A stretch of 64,000 bases of DNA from Gibbula magus (lineage: Eukaryota; Mollusca; Gastropoda; Trochida; Trochidae): NCBI GenBank assembly GCA_936450465.1, contig OW388300.1:17621266-17685265 (forward strand). The letters run 5' to 3'. Of the stretch, positions 24,506 through 35,262 are shown piece after piece. The position numbers and the translations under genes were made by a program. A model generated the notes under the pieces. The model worked only from the letters and a program-made list of their open reading frames with translations. It ran no database searches and was not told the origin of the DNA. How positions within the stretch are numbered: position 1 is the first letter of the stretch; each line of letters opens with the position of its first letter.

Positions 24506-25104
24506 AAAAATATATATGTTGTAACCTTTTTATCATATATCACACTTTTTTTCTAAAACATGACAAAATATTTACAGAAATAGTAATAATTTGATGTTAT
24601 GCGAAAATTTATACTTTGGGGGTAGTTTTTCTTTTAATATTATTTGAGCCGTGCCTCCTATTCAATTTTAAAATTAAAAGTATATTTAATTTAATAAATT
24701 AAAAGCGTCAACAACATCCTAATAATAAATTATCCCTGTTTGGAGGCTACTCGGAAAGGATTCAAATGAAATGACACTGCTTCGCTTGTGACGTTACTGT
24801 GTTCACGCCTGTAAGCAAAGGGTGATCACTCTGACCTAACGTCACCCGGGCTGATATTGATATGGATTTGCGGACCGGGCTGAAATGGCTGATATGGATT
24901 TTCGGACCGGGCAGCGATATGTGTGTGGTCTCCTTACTTCTATCACATATGCAAAACATCTCATATTATTGATAGGTATATGATAAGTGATTTTATTACC
25001 CATATGGTTAAAAATAACCGAGTTAATATTATTGATATGAACACATGTGCACATATCACGTTTGCCTAGCAATCATTGTTTCACCGCGACTTCCCGTATT
25101 GTGT
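24506..25104. other. Non-coding stretch with a diverged echo of the loop repeat
   Basis: No gene. Around 24842-24912 there are two imperfect direct copies of a GGGCTGA / GATATGGATTT / CGGACCGGGC pattern, sharing GGGCTGATAT with the complement of the 19-bp repeats at 24301-24376. Confidence 0.5.
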
Positions 25105-25370
25105 CGTCTGTGACGTCATAAAACGTTTGTTCGTGACGTCACTGTAGCTTGCCGTCGCGAGAGAAGTGGGCCGCTTCCTGCTTTTATTACGTGAATAAAA
25201 TGGAACAAAATAGGTACTAAAGAAATTATTACATTCGAAAGTGTGCCATATGATTTTAAGACACTCGTGCAAATTAGTGTATAGCCCTCGCTCTCACTCT
25301 GGCAATACAAAAATTCACACTCGTTTCGTAAAATTCATATGACACACTTCCTCGGGTAATAATGTCTATT
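25105..25370 (-). repeat. TGACGTCA-containing dispersed element, copy 1
   Basis: Aligns in reverse with 33029-33232: GTGACGTCACTG, GCTTGCCGTCGC, then a region ending in CATATGACACACTTCCTCGG. Carries TGACGTCA at 25111-25118 and 25134-25141. Its inverted-repeat part (about 25233-25365) is interrupted in the middle compared with the tight hairpin in the 33-kb copy. Probably a short mobile element; borders not fixed. Confidence 0.6.
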
Positions 25371-25422
25371 TATGATGAAAATATAATCCATATTTGCACA
25401 TACATGTAAGCAGTAGAATGTC

Positions 25423-25446
25423 ATATTTTCACTGCAGTGAAAATAT
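25423..25446. repeat. 24-bp perfect palindrome, partly repeated
   Basis: ATATTTTCACTG and its exact complement, centred on CTGCAG. The left three-quarters is repeated immediately after, at 25453-25470. Function unknown. Confidence 0.8.
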
Positions 25447-25620
25447 AAGTCATATTTTCACTGCAGTGACTAACATGTGGCCGGAATTACTTTTCATGAT
25501 TGTCTCCCTTTGAAATAAAATTATCTCCCTTTGAAAAGTGATAACCTCCCTTGCTTTCCACGTCTTACGGTGAACGACAATGTTTTGCTGTTTCAGTCAA
25601 TGACTGTCGACCTTTGGTGG

Positions 25621-25786
25621 TGTTAGATATAGAATACTAAAGGATGTCCCGTTTGATAACATGTTTATTAAAGGAGTGAATGGTTTGGTATTTTTAAGAG
25701 CGAAGACGAGTTAAATACCGATGCCATTCACGAGTTTCATATACATGTTATCAAACGGGACGGAGTTTAGTATTCTATTTATAACA
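25621..25786. repeat. 166-bp near-palindrome (hairpin element)
   Basis: The two 83-base halves are imperfect reverse complements about 25703/25704. Best-paired parts are AGAATACTAAA with its partner at 25767-25776 and GTCCCGTTTGATAACATG with its partner at 25743-25760. It begins TGTTA and ends TAACA. It resembles a snap-back MITE. The inner word CACGAGTTTC also occurs in the 33-kb hairpin. Confidence 0.85.
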
Positions 25787-26399
25787 CAATGATGTAAATA
25801 GCGCTGAATTGCAAGAAAATCTTTTTAGCGACGCTCACTTGCAAATAGGTCACTCGCTATTGCAGTCGCGCGGCTAACATTGTGACGTCAACCCAAAACG
25901 ATTATGACGTCACGCTCCCATTATGACGTTACAGCAGCACGCGGTGGTATCACACATGTATGTAACCAACTCATTGTTATCTAATGAGTGATCTCACCAC
26001 GGTTGAGTAATAATATCATATTCCATATTACATAACATTCTGATCTTCATTTATTGTTGATATGTTGCCTAATAGTTCTCTTATTCGTGAGAAACTTAGT
26101 GAGGCGAGAGGTATGTGACAGACACAGCGAACGTCACTCGTTGTATCACTTTACGTTTGAAATAACGACACAATTTGCGTTCTTCAATGTCTAAGAAATC
26201 TTCACTTGAGTACATGGTAGCGTAAACATATTATTGGTCTCAAATTTATAAACATTCACAACAGATTTATTTTTGTAAAACATTATCCTGTTTTGTATAT
26301 ATATATCGACTTATTTCAGTCGAATTATGTTCTCACTGCACTTACTGTGAACTATAACCTTTCAATGTTTTAATATTTGTTTTATGCAGATTAAAGTTA
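25787..26399. other. Non-coding stretch with two TGACGTCA sites
   Basis: TGACGTCA at 25883-25890 and 25905-25912, plus a one-base variant ATGACGTTA near 25924. GC-richer than its surroundings around 25840-25950. No gene recognised. Confidence 0.5.
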
Positions 26400-26535
26400 T
26401 ATAATATATAGACTATTTCATTGTTTTTGCCGAATATCATTTCTATCTCCTCTCGTGAAAATATCACTTTCTCACTCCACTCGATGAGATAGAAATGATA
26501 TTCGGCAAAAACAACGAAATAGTCTTTATATATTA
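26400..26535. repeat. 136-bp hairpin element
   Basis: Arms of about 50 bases (left 26400-26449, right 26486-26535) pair almost fully; core words TTTTTGCCGAATATCATTTC and its complement. A 36-base loop separates them. The minus-strand frame across it is a by-product. Confidence 0.85.
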
Positions 26536-29299
26536 TTTGTCGATTGTATAGCATCTACCAGTTTGGATGTTCAATGTTAGTTATACATAATTAATATATT
26601 GATTGACGCGTTGTGCACATTTCAACGCCCTAAGTTTCATCTTGTCAAACATTTGATGAATATCGACCATCCTAAAGTATCCTTCCATGTAACTCGATAA
26701 TGAATACCAGTTCAAAGGTAGCAATTATCCAAGGACTTTGAACCTGGATGTAGGTGGCTTTTCATTGAACACACAATCGATAACTATGAGTGATTAGCAT
26801 TTAAAATATATATGCAGAGAATATTCCTCTTCTCAGATACTATAAACAGGAACTATACCATTCAGTATTTAAAAATAAAAGTATTCATAATTTTGGATTT
26901 CTCTCCCTGTGTGTAATTAATAAAAAGCTGAAATGTTCACAGAGTAATGTTAAATATCATATATGTTCTCTATCAAGGTTGAAGGTTCACCTAAATTGCT
27001 TTTTGGACCACAGGAACATACAAATCATTTAACCTTATGGTGCTTTATTTTTACAGAATATCGTAACTATACTTATCTTATGTAGGTTAACATAACATTA
27101 CACAGTAATTATCGATGTTGTAAATGCAAATGATAAAATACAGTCGAAATCGACGATGTAAGGATTAAGCGCATAAATGATTCAATTATTTGATATATAA
27201 TCTTTCCAATTAGGCATCTTTTTAAACAAAATGCAAGTGTCTAGCATGTCCCTAGGATTATTGATACCCAAATTGTACATGTCATATTCAGGATTTGTAA
27301 AGAACATAAAAATGGCGGCTAAACCACGTAAGCTACAACTTCGTCATGTTATTATATGTTGCTCTTATTGTTCTTGCGCATCATTTGCAATAATTTCCAA
27401 GTCCCTACGTAGATTTTGAAAATTTTCGACATGTTAAAGTTTATCTTTATTATGACCGGAAATGACTATTCGCCAGCGATTTTATTATTGATTCATAAAG
27501 ACCATAGTCCTGTCTTACTCTCTTGAAAAATATATTTCAATTCAGTGGGTACGTTTTTAAATTACCTCCCCTGAAAGTTCGCGATTTTCAAAAATTGCCT
27601 CATTTTGAAAGGCCACTGAGAAGAAGGTATAATGAATTTCCTACAAAATCGAAAGTCACGTTATTCACCAAATGCTTCAGCTGCACAGTTATTCACGTTT
27701 CAGCAATTAGGTTCAAGTAACTTCAGAGGAGAAGATTCTCAAAGGTACATGGGGTCGGAAAATTTGAAAATGTTTCTAAAATCAAAAAGGCGGCTAAACA
27801 ACGTGACCTACAAATTCGTCATGATTTACTGTTTTGCTTGCATTGTCATTGCGCATCTAATTTTTTAAAAGTTTCAAGTCTCTAGGTGCATTTTAAATAT
27901 ATTTTCCATGTCAACAAAACAAATTTAGATTCGAACTGGACCTCTTACATCTTGACCGAATTGGCCTGAAAGCTTAGTCACGCAAATACACAGTAAGGGC
28001 TATCCGCACGTGTAGTTTGGTTGCATTTGATTCAGCTGTTTTTGCAGTATCTTGCTAACAAGAATCGGTGGAATAATAATAACACGCCAAGAACAATAAA
28101 GATTCAGCCAAATGGCTGAATCCTTATTTAAGATATTTGAACAAATTGCATTTCATGCAGCCGCCGGTTCACGCAATGATTTTGCTTGTTGACTTCCTTC
28201 AACTCACAGAGTCGTTAAGTATGAAGATATATGATGCCGATCTACAAGGGTAGCTTTGATTGAACAATAGATCTTTGTCTTCTCGGAATTTGCGAATGTA
28301 AATAATGAAAGTATGCTTCTGTCGTCTTATTGATTTTGAAACCGATATAGAATAAAATAGAGTTTGTTCTGTATATTAGGTCGTGAGATGAGGCCATGAG
28401 ATGAGGCCATGAGGTTCTTAATGCTTTACAGAGTTTCTTAATATAAACATCCTTTAAGGAAAAATAGAGATATCATATATTGACCAGGATATAAAACCTG
28501 TTTTGTATATTCGTCTCCGCTACAAAAAGTCCTAGAAGTTTAAGTATTATGTACATACTCCTTTACGCATGAGGATTATGAATTGTTACTTTGATGCCTA
28601 TTAAAGGAGTAACAGGGACCAACTTGTAAACATGTCTTCTCTCTTCTTCTTCTCAAGATCAGAAAGGTCTAGATGGCTCCAATCTGAAAGACAGTTATCC
28701 TCTGCCAGTTGGGATAATGGAGGTCCCTTAAGGTGTACTTATTCTTAAAGTTCAGTTTTAAGTTCGGTGACTTGGTGGTCTCATATAATTGCCACAGGTC
28801 CCATGTCTTAAAACGAATTGTCTCAAGAAGGCCTGATATATTTTTCATATACCTGTTAAGATTCGGATTAATATGCTTCATAGACTTGACGACTAGTTGT
28901 GTTTTAGTTTTCAAGAACTTTAGTTTTAAAAGCTGAAATGTTATGTGGAAACACCATTTCAAGTGTAGATTATGCATTGTGAATGTGTTAACCCTTTTGA
29001 AAAGGATACATTTTAAACCTATTATACAGAATTATTTAAAGTCTGTTAAACTGAAGAACCAATGGTTAAGTTTCTACGGGTTTTTTTACAGATTGGGATT
29101 ATTAATTACGACTTTATTATTATTATTATGTTTTCATCAATCAGGGCCACAGAGGCAAGCTACATTCGTGAAACCAAAAGCCCATGAAAGCTGAAATATG
29201 TACATACGGCTTGGCCAAAATGGACATAGAAAAGGATACATATTATAAAGCTAAACTGTTGAATTTTTCCGGCTGACAACTACTTCTTGAACATTATAA
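26536..29299. other. Non-coding stretch with one diverged internal repeat
   Basis: No gene I can support. About 27300-27440 and 27775-27910 are diverged direct repeats (shared words GGCGGCTAAAC, TTCGTCATG, TTGCGCATC). A minus-strand 102-codon frame (28669-28977) has no recognisable domain and is within the chance range for this window. An (ATT)n run lies near 29113-29128. Confidence 0.45.
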
Positions 29300-29612
29300 T
29301 GTTCAGCTTTATATTACGTATTATTAAAATTATAAAAAAATTATCTCGAATTCTCATCCACCAAGGTAGATTTGAACAGAGTTCACTGATATCACGGTAA
29401 ATATTAGTGTTGCAGGGAGAATATCCCGGTTTCAGTTGGTTACGGTTCCTGTTTCCAATATGCTACCCATGCAACAACCAACAGTGAGAGTTGATGTAAG
29501 ACAGGATTCGGATACCATTGAAAAATATCCGGATGTATACAAATAAATTGATGACCTCTTGACGCAAGTGTAAGCATCATGCTCATTCTCTTATAATGTT
29601 GTATATATATAT

Positions 29613-29775
29613 ATATAGAACATCATACTTGTGGATTTGGATCGTTTGTATTGAACGAGAAGATGTCATGGAAGCGGAGGAACAACGAGTTCGAAGAACG
29701 AGTCGTTCCTCCGCTTCCATGACAGCTTCGAGTTCAATACAAACGATCAAAATGCACAAGTATGATGTTCTATAT
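29613..29775. repeat. 163-bp near-perfect hairpin
   Basis: Arms pair about 29694: ATATAGAACATCATA with its partner at 29761-29775, ATCGTTTGTATTGAAC with its partner at 29733-29750, and ATGGAAGCGGAGGAAC with its partner at 29704-29721; loop about 20 bases. Absent at the matching place in block E (about 43220). GC-richer than its surroundings. Could be a snap-back MITE; a long hairpin RNA is possible only if transcribed. Confidence 0.85.
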
Positions 29776-30088
29776 TTATTATATACCCCTTTTTATTAGC
29801 AAATTGGTAAACAAATAAAGTTGCATAAATTTACTGGGTCGACGTGCTGCATATTGATACACGGACGGTTGCTTGACCAGCACGACTCACGATTTGATAT
29901 CTTAATAATATCTTTATTTTCTCATTTGTCAGCCCAAAAGATATGTTAGTTAACTTTTCTTCAGTGTGGTAACATAATGAAATCATCAAATTTGCTTTAT
30001 TATCATTTAATTACAAAGAACTGAAAATAAGAAACAACATTCAGGCTTCCGTGCATCATGCTTCTTTCGAATGACGTAACCATGGTTA

Positions 30089-30120
30089 TGACGTCACAAT
30101 AGTAAACGGTTGTGACGTCA
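30089..30120. promoter_or_regulatory. Pair of TGACGTCA palindromes
   Basis: TGACGTCA at 30089-30096 and 30113-30120, followed by CAGTGACG and preceded by a half-site ATGACGTAAC. This octamer is the classical CREB/ATF site, but no gene or promoter is visible nearby, so it is listed as a motif only. It lies in DNA absent from block E. Confidence 0.4.
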
Positions 30121-33028
30121 CAGTGACGCAGCATCACTAGCGAATCTTTCGGTCATGCTTTCGATTCTCCTTCTATTTTGCGCTTTTCTGCCTTGTTAAT
30201 GATAATTTGAGCAACATTGTCCCTGCTTGTGCTGTTAATATAAGGCCAAATCCATGCTGATCCTTTAATCAACTGAACAAATACTAGCAGTATTATTAAA
30301 ACATAAATTCCGGAGATTTAATTGGGTAAACATTGAAAAGTACGGAAAATTCCGAGAAGTGCCGAAGTTTAGAGAAAGTAGAAACGTCAGCCATGCAATA
30401 CGGAATTCACCGTTCAATATGGAAATCGACCACGGGAACCGTATTGCATCCCTGTATTACTATCTTAAGTTTACATGGGTATATAATAAAAGTACTATAT
30501 ACTATATAGGTCCAGATAATAAGATCATTTCCATGGTTTGTACGATCTCTCTAGAAGATTCAATTTCTTTCTTATTGTATGCCCTCATTCTTGTAAAATG
30601 AAGAAAACTTGCCATAATTACAATATTGGTGATGCAGAACAAATTTGGAACATGATAAATTATCTTTTTTTAGCAACTGATTTATTAGTCTTAGAGATAT
30701 CATTCATAGTGGCATGTTTATGATTACTGACAAGAACTGCGAGAAATTTTCAATGAGGAAATTCGATATAACCATTATTTGTATCAATATATTTCTTTCG
30801 CTGCGTCTCAAATACCATGATGGTGCCAACTTTATGATATATGATATTCTGTGGAGGAAAGTACATTAATGTAATGGCAGGGAGACAGGTATTTCTTCTG
30901 TCACTCATCTATCGTTCCGAGTCAAAACAATCAACAACAAGAAGTCGCCCCCTTAGGCTGTTTTATGACAGCTACTATATGAGAGTAGGTCCAGATAATA
31001 AAATCATGTCCATTTTTTTGTAATTTTGAATAATATGTGGTAATCCCACATCATCTAGAACTCCTACATGCGATTTGGCCACCGTGATCGGCTTTAATAA
31101 TTGTTAGTTACTAGATTTGTAAGCTTTTAGATATAACAAGTTAATCGTACAATCCAGCTTTAAAGTAGTGACATCATTAATTACGACAATAAAGTTGTTC
31201 ATGAATTAGACATGAAGATTTATTTTTTCTCCAAATTATATATGAACATTGAACATCACTTGCGTTTAATAAAAACTCAAATCTATCCATAGCTAACACG
31301 AGAACACAGGATAACTAATGGACATCTTGACGTTCTCTGTATTACAACAAAATAGCTACAAATGAATGGGAAGAATGATTTACACACCAAACCTCCTACC
31401 GGGTTTTGACATACATTTTCATCTCGTTGTTATTTTCATAATGTAGTGTCCTCCAAGGAATATCGTGTAACATCAAATATCAAGATATGTGACATGCAGT
31501 GAAATAGAAATATTGACATTTTCCCTTTTTCATATTAAGTCCATCATATCCTCATCAACAATCTTTCAGTAAAAAATGGAGACAATTCAAATGTTAATGG
31601 AATTAATGATTAATTTCATAATCAGATTTCACTGATTAAAAAAAGAAGATTATCACTCTGTTTTCATTAAAAATATATCTATAAGATATATTGTTGTATG
31701 AATTATCGTAAACAAGTCTATGGTATGTCAATCTGTACACAATGCATGTCATCTGCGTCTATGCTTATCTGAAGACAATAGTAGCACCATTCGAAGTATG
31801 CCATCCTGCTCTACCAGTGTATTTTTATCAGCTTACCTACCCAGATACCCTGATTTCTCATAGCCTAACAACTCATGTTTTGCTCTCTCTCTCTCTCTCT
31901 CAGGAAGCTAATTTGTTAGTTTTAAAAAAACACTATCTGTTCTTGTTTCGGAAAAACAAGCTCTTTAAAACTCGTCGATTTGGAATGTCCTTAACCAGAC
32001 GAGAAAGGATAGTCAAGTGTGGCATGTTTGCTTCTTGTAGGATGTCCTACAGCAGTGATGCATCTACGAATTAATGTTCAAGGAAATACCATCAGTTACA
32101 ACATATGCAGACACTAAGTAAATGGTATATATTAACATAGGAAATGCTTTCTTCAAATGATCCCCAAGGCACTAACAGGAAATGATAAAATATATGTTTA
32201 GGGTATTTGCAATCAACAATCTTAAGCTATTGCTCCTAGAAAACCACCATTTCTTTCGTATTCAACATTTCCAAATTCAAAGTGTGGGAGCAGTGTTTCC
32301 AAAATAACTATAGTTTATGTACAATTTCAAATACATTGACCAGATTGTTATTTTTCTTGCAATGCGCACATGTGGAATGTGGAGAGCACATAGGCAGATA
32401 AATATCTAATTTATTCGAAGTATTTCAGTTAATAACGAATCTTGCAAATTTCCCATGTCTTGTAATTGACGATTTAGAATTATATGAGATTTTGAGAAAC
32501 ATACGTGAGAAAACTGTTAAATGTTTTGAATCGGTAAAGTAAAAGCCAGAGTAGATCCTTTTGCTATCATAGAGATAATATTTACGATAGGAGAACGGAA
32601 GCAGAGGAATCTGCTCTCCATCATTATACCTCATTGAAATCCCCTGGTGCATTACGATTTTAACAGTCGTTCGGAAATGAGTGCATACAAAAAAATATTG
32701 GGCCCTTTGAAACGTACTAAACTCTGTATGCATTCATTCAAGAATGCAACTTAATCATACACTTCTGATAAAATGTACTTGGTATGTTTTAATAAACGGC
32801 AAAGGCTAAAATTGTGCATGGCAAGATAGAAAACTTCATGAAAGATTTATATCCCGACTTTATCATTATATTGAACTGAAGTAGATGTATTTTCTGACTA
32901 TAAACCGATCGATTGAACAACCAGACGTTAACCAACTCCCCTATCTACTGCCAATATCAAACAACCAAAGATGTGCGAAACGTGATTAGTCAAGGAAAAG
33001 TATCAATCAAGTTACTGTGACTTAAATA

Positions 33029-33232
33029 GAGATTATTACCCGAGGAAGTGTGTCATATGACTTTTACGAAGTGTGAATTTGCACGAGTTTCGTAAAAGTC
33101 ATCTGACACACTTTCGAGTGTAATCATTTCTTTATTACCCGTTTCTATTCCATGTGATTCGCGTAAAAATAGTCAGAAAGCGGCCAACTTCTCTTGCGAC
33201 GGCAAGCCACAGTGACGTCACGAACAATCGTG
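33029..33232 (+). repeat. TGACGTCA-containing hairpin element, copy 2
   Basis: A hairpin (arms about 33029-33070 and 33089-33130, core word GTGTGTCATATGACTTTTAC) is followed by GCGACGGCAAGCCACAG and TGACGTCA at 33213-33220. The whole unit aligns in reverse with 25105-25370. Non-coding, dispersed; borders approximate. Confidence 0.7.
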
Positions 33233-34040
33233 CATGCGTCTGCTGGATCACTGTTTTGCATGTAGTTACATAATCTTTGATTGTATTTAATGGTTGCAGA
33301 TTGAATTGTATCATTTCACTTTTGTACCCAGAGTCATGATATGTGACTCATCATATGACTCACAATAAATGTGTTTAGTTTGTGTAACATGTAAACTTCC
33401 GCCTAATGTTTCATGGAATTAAAATGAAGTAGGTTTTCATATTCAGAATCTATCATGTACTTTATTTTATATTTTAAAATGCGTACATGATATACAGTTT
33501 TGGGTTTCACAATGTAATTATCTTTCTTAGCCAGTTTGTCTTGTTTCATGACAGTTAAAACAACAGTCGTTCAAAAGTAAAATATATCAGATATCAGATA
33601 TCAGATTTAAGGACTTTTTAATTTGCTTTGCAAGCGAGATTACCTCCAGTTAAAGACAAACTTACTTCCACTGATCAATGAACCATGCGCAATATAAAAT
33701 ATCCCTGATGAAAATATTCTCATCCTTGTGTTTAAAGCTCTGCTCCAGTCATGATATATTTGTTTATATTTCATTAAATCAATAATTGCAGTGAGTACGA
33801 GCTAGGTGATATTATTATATATATACACATATATATCATCTTGTAATCATGTCGATGTGTGCTTGTCATATTTGAAATCCTGTTGCACTCATTAGTTACA
33901 TTAAAGACAGTAGATATTATACATGTGGCCGGTTTTTAACCTTAATGTCACCACTCTTATACCCATACGTAAATGGTTTAACAAGCTGATCAATATCTTT
34001 ATTTGAAAACGACGTCAATTATATCGATATAGCACAGGCG

Positions 34041-34053
34041 TCATGGTATTTCC
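34041..34053. repeat. SINE target-site duplication, left
   Basis: TCATGGTATTTCC, repeated exactly at 34371-34383 on the other side of the SINE. Confidence 0.9.
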
Positions 34054-34370
34054 GGGGGCGGGATAGCGCAGTGGTTAGCGCGTTCGGCTTCGGATCAAGA
34101 GGTCCGAGGTTCGAATCCCGCCAGGGGCACGGCAACTTTGTCTGCAGGAGAGAACTGTTCTACACGCAGTAAGGTTTGGGTGCAATGCTTCACTGAATTT
34201 CAGGATAGTACCACCCATGGTTCGCTAGTTCCAGCCGTTGCTCGCAGGTTTCACCGCAATGCATAGCCACATGGCGTTGCGGGCTTTCTTCCTGCCATAA
34301 TACTAGCAGCCGTGATATAAGTGAAATACTCTTGAAAGCGGCGATAAACCCCACCTCACCTCACCTCACC
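34054..34370 (+). mobile_element. tRNA-derived SINE, full length, with target-site duplication
   Basis: The head is tRNA-like: ATAGCGCAGTGGTTAGCGCG (A box) and GAGGTTCGAATCCCGCC (B box), spaced as in a pol III promoter. The body includes CACCCATGGTTCGCTAG and GTTTCACCGCAATGCATAGC, and the 3' end GGCGATAAACCCC leads into a (CACCT)n tail. An exact 13-bp direct repeat flanks it (34041-34053 and 34371-34383). No free-standing tRNA gene: the cloverleaf is imperfect and the transcript would continue into the body. A truncated reverse copy lies at 61085-61312. Confidence 0.92.
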
Positions 34371-34383
34371 TCATGGTATTTCC
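34371..34383. repeat. SINE target-site duplication, right
   Basis: Exact copy of 34041-34053. Confidence 0.9.
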
Positions 34384-34928
34384 TACGTTACGTCATTTAA
34401 TGACTATTTAAAGACATGGTGCTCACAGGACATACTTTCTTCTACACCTGGTGTCACCGATGTATCACAGTGATGAATTGACACTTTACTAACATGAATT
34501 TGTTAAATCCACATCCCTTTGAATTATGTCATATACATGCATGTAGCTTATACGTCCTGTAAGCGTATAGTACTTGTAGATGAGCCGGGGGCATTAAACA
34601 AAACAAACATCTTTTAACTGTGACTTTGTCCTACATGGAAGTATCTAAAAACGTACAAGAGACATAAATGGATTTGAGATTTGAGATAATGTTCTTTATG
34701 CACACAGTTTTCCAGGAGTATCGTTGGGTATCATGTGAACGATTGTAAAATATAACATTCATGCACTAAGATTGACAGCTTCGGTTAGACATTAACATGA
34801 GTACATGCAGTGCATTGAGTTTGCCTAGGTGAATACTGCGTCATATAAATATGCCCCATTGAGATAAGCAAAGTGTACCCTTTCCACTTCTGATTTCAGA
34901 TACGTCATCGTTATTGTTAACATTATAT

Positions 34929-35262
34929 AAATTCAGACTTTGAAATTTAAGCGATATTATCTCTGTTGATTGGATTAACAATACCAAACATTTGTTTTAT
35001 CGTGCACTGTACATTTTTTGCAGCAATGTTTTACATTCAAAAGTGTTTTAGTGATTAGAAATTGCTTAAATTGCAAAGTTTGAATTCATAAGAAATAGAT
35101 TTAATAATGTGTTTGTTCACTGGCTTATAAACGGTTTGTAAGGTTCAAGTTAAACTGTAGTATAAATGCTGTCGAAAAGCTCCGGCATTTATACCAGTTT
35201 AACTTGCACCTTTCAAACCGTTAATACGCCAGTGAACAAACACATTATTAAATCTATTTCTT
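34929..35262. repeat. Two adjacent inverted repeats inserted relative to block E
   Basis: 35090-35262 is a near-palindrome centred at 35176: AAGAAATAGATT with its partner at 35251-35262, and GTGTTTGTTCACTGGC with its partner at 35228-35243. Just before it, 34929-35088 has inverted ends (ACTTTGAAATTTAAGC and GCTTAAATTGCAAAGT). Block E at about 48320 reads directly across without this DNA, so the pair probably entered D as a unit or was lost from E. Confidence 0.8.

Noticed and set aside
28669..28977. 102-codon minus-strand frame that looks somewhat protein-like
   Set aside because: No recognisable domain; an opposite-strand frame of similar length exists (28733-28936). Left as undecided non-coding.
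29596..29799. 67-codon protein across the hairpin
   Set aside because: The frame is a by-product of the palindrome; both strands give similar reading.
31890..31904. (CT)n run as a promoter or splice polypyrimidine tract
   Set aside because: It is followed by AG (CAGGAAGC), but no flanking exon or partner donor could be supported.
34054..34130. Functional tRNA gene
   Set aside because: Stems are imperfect and the sequence continues into a SINE body with target-site duplications.
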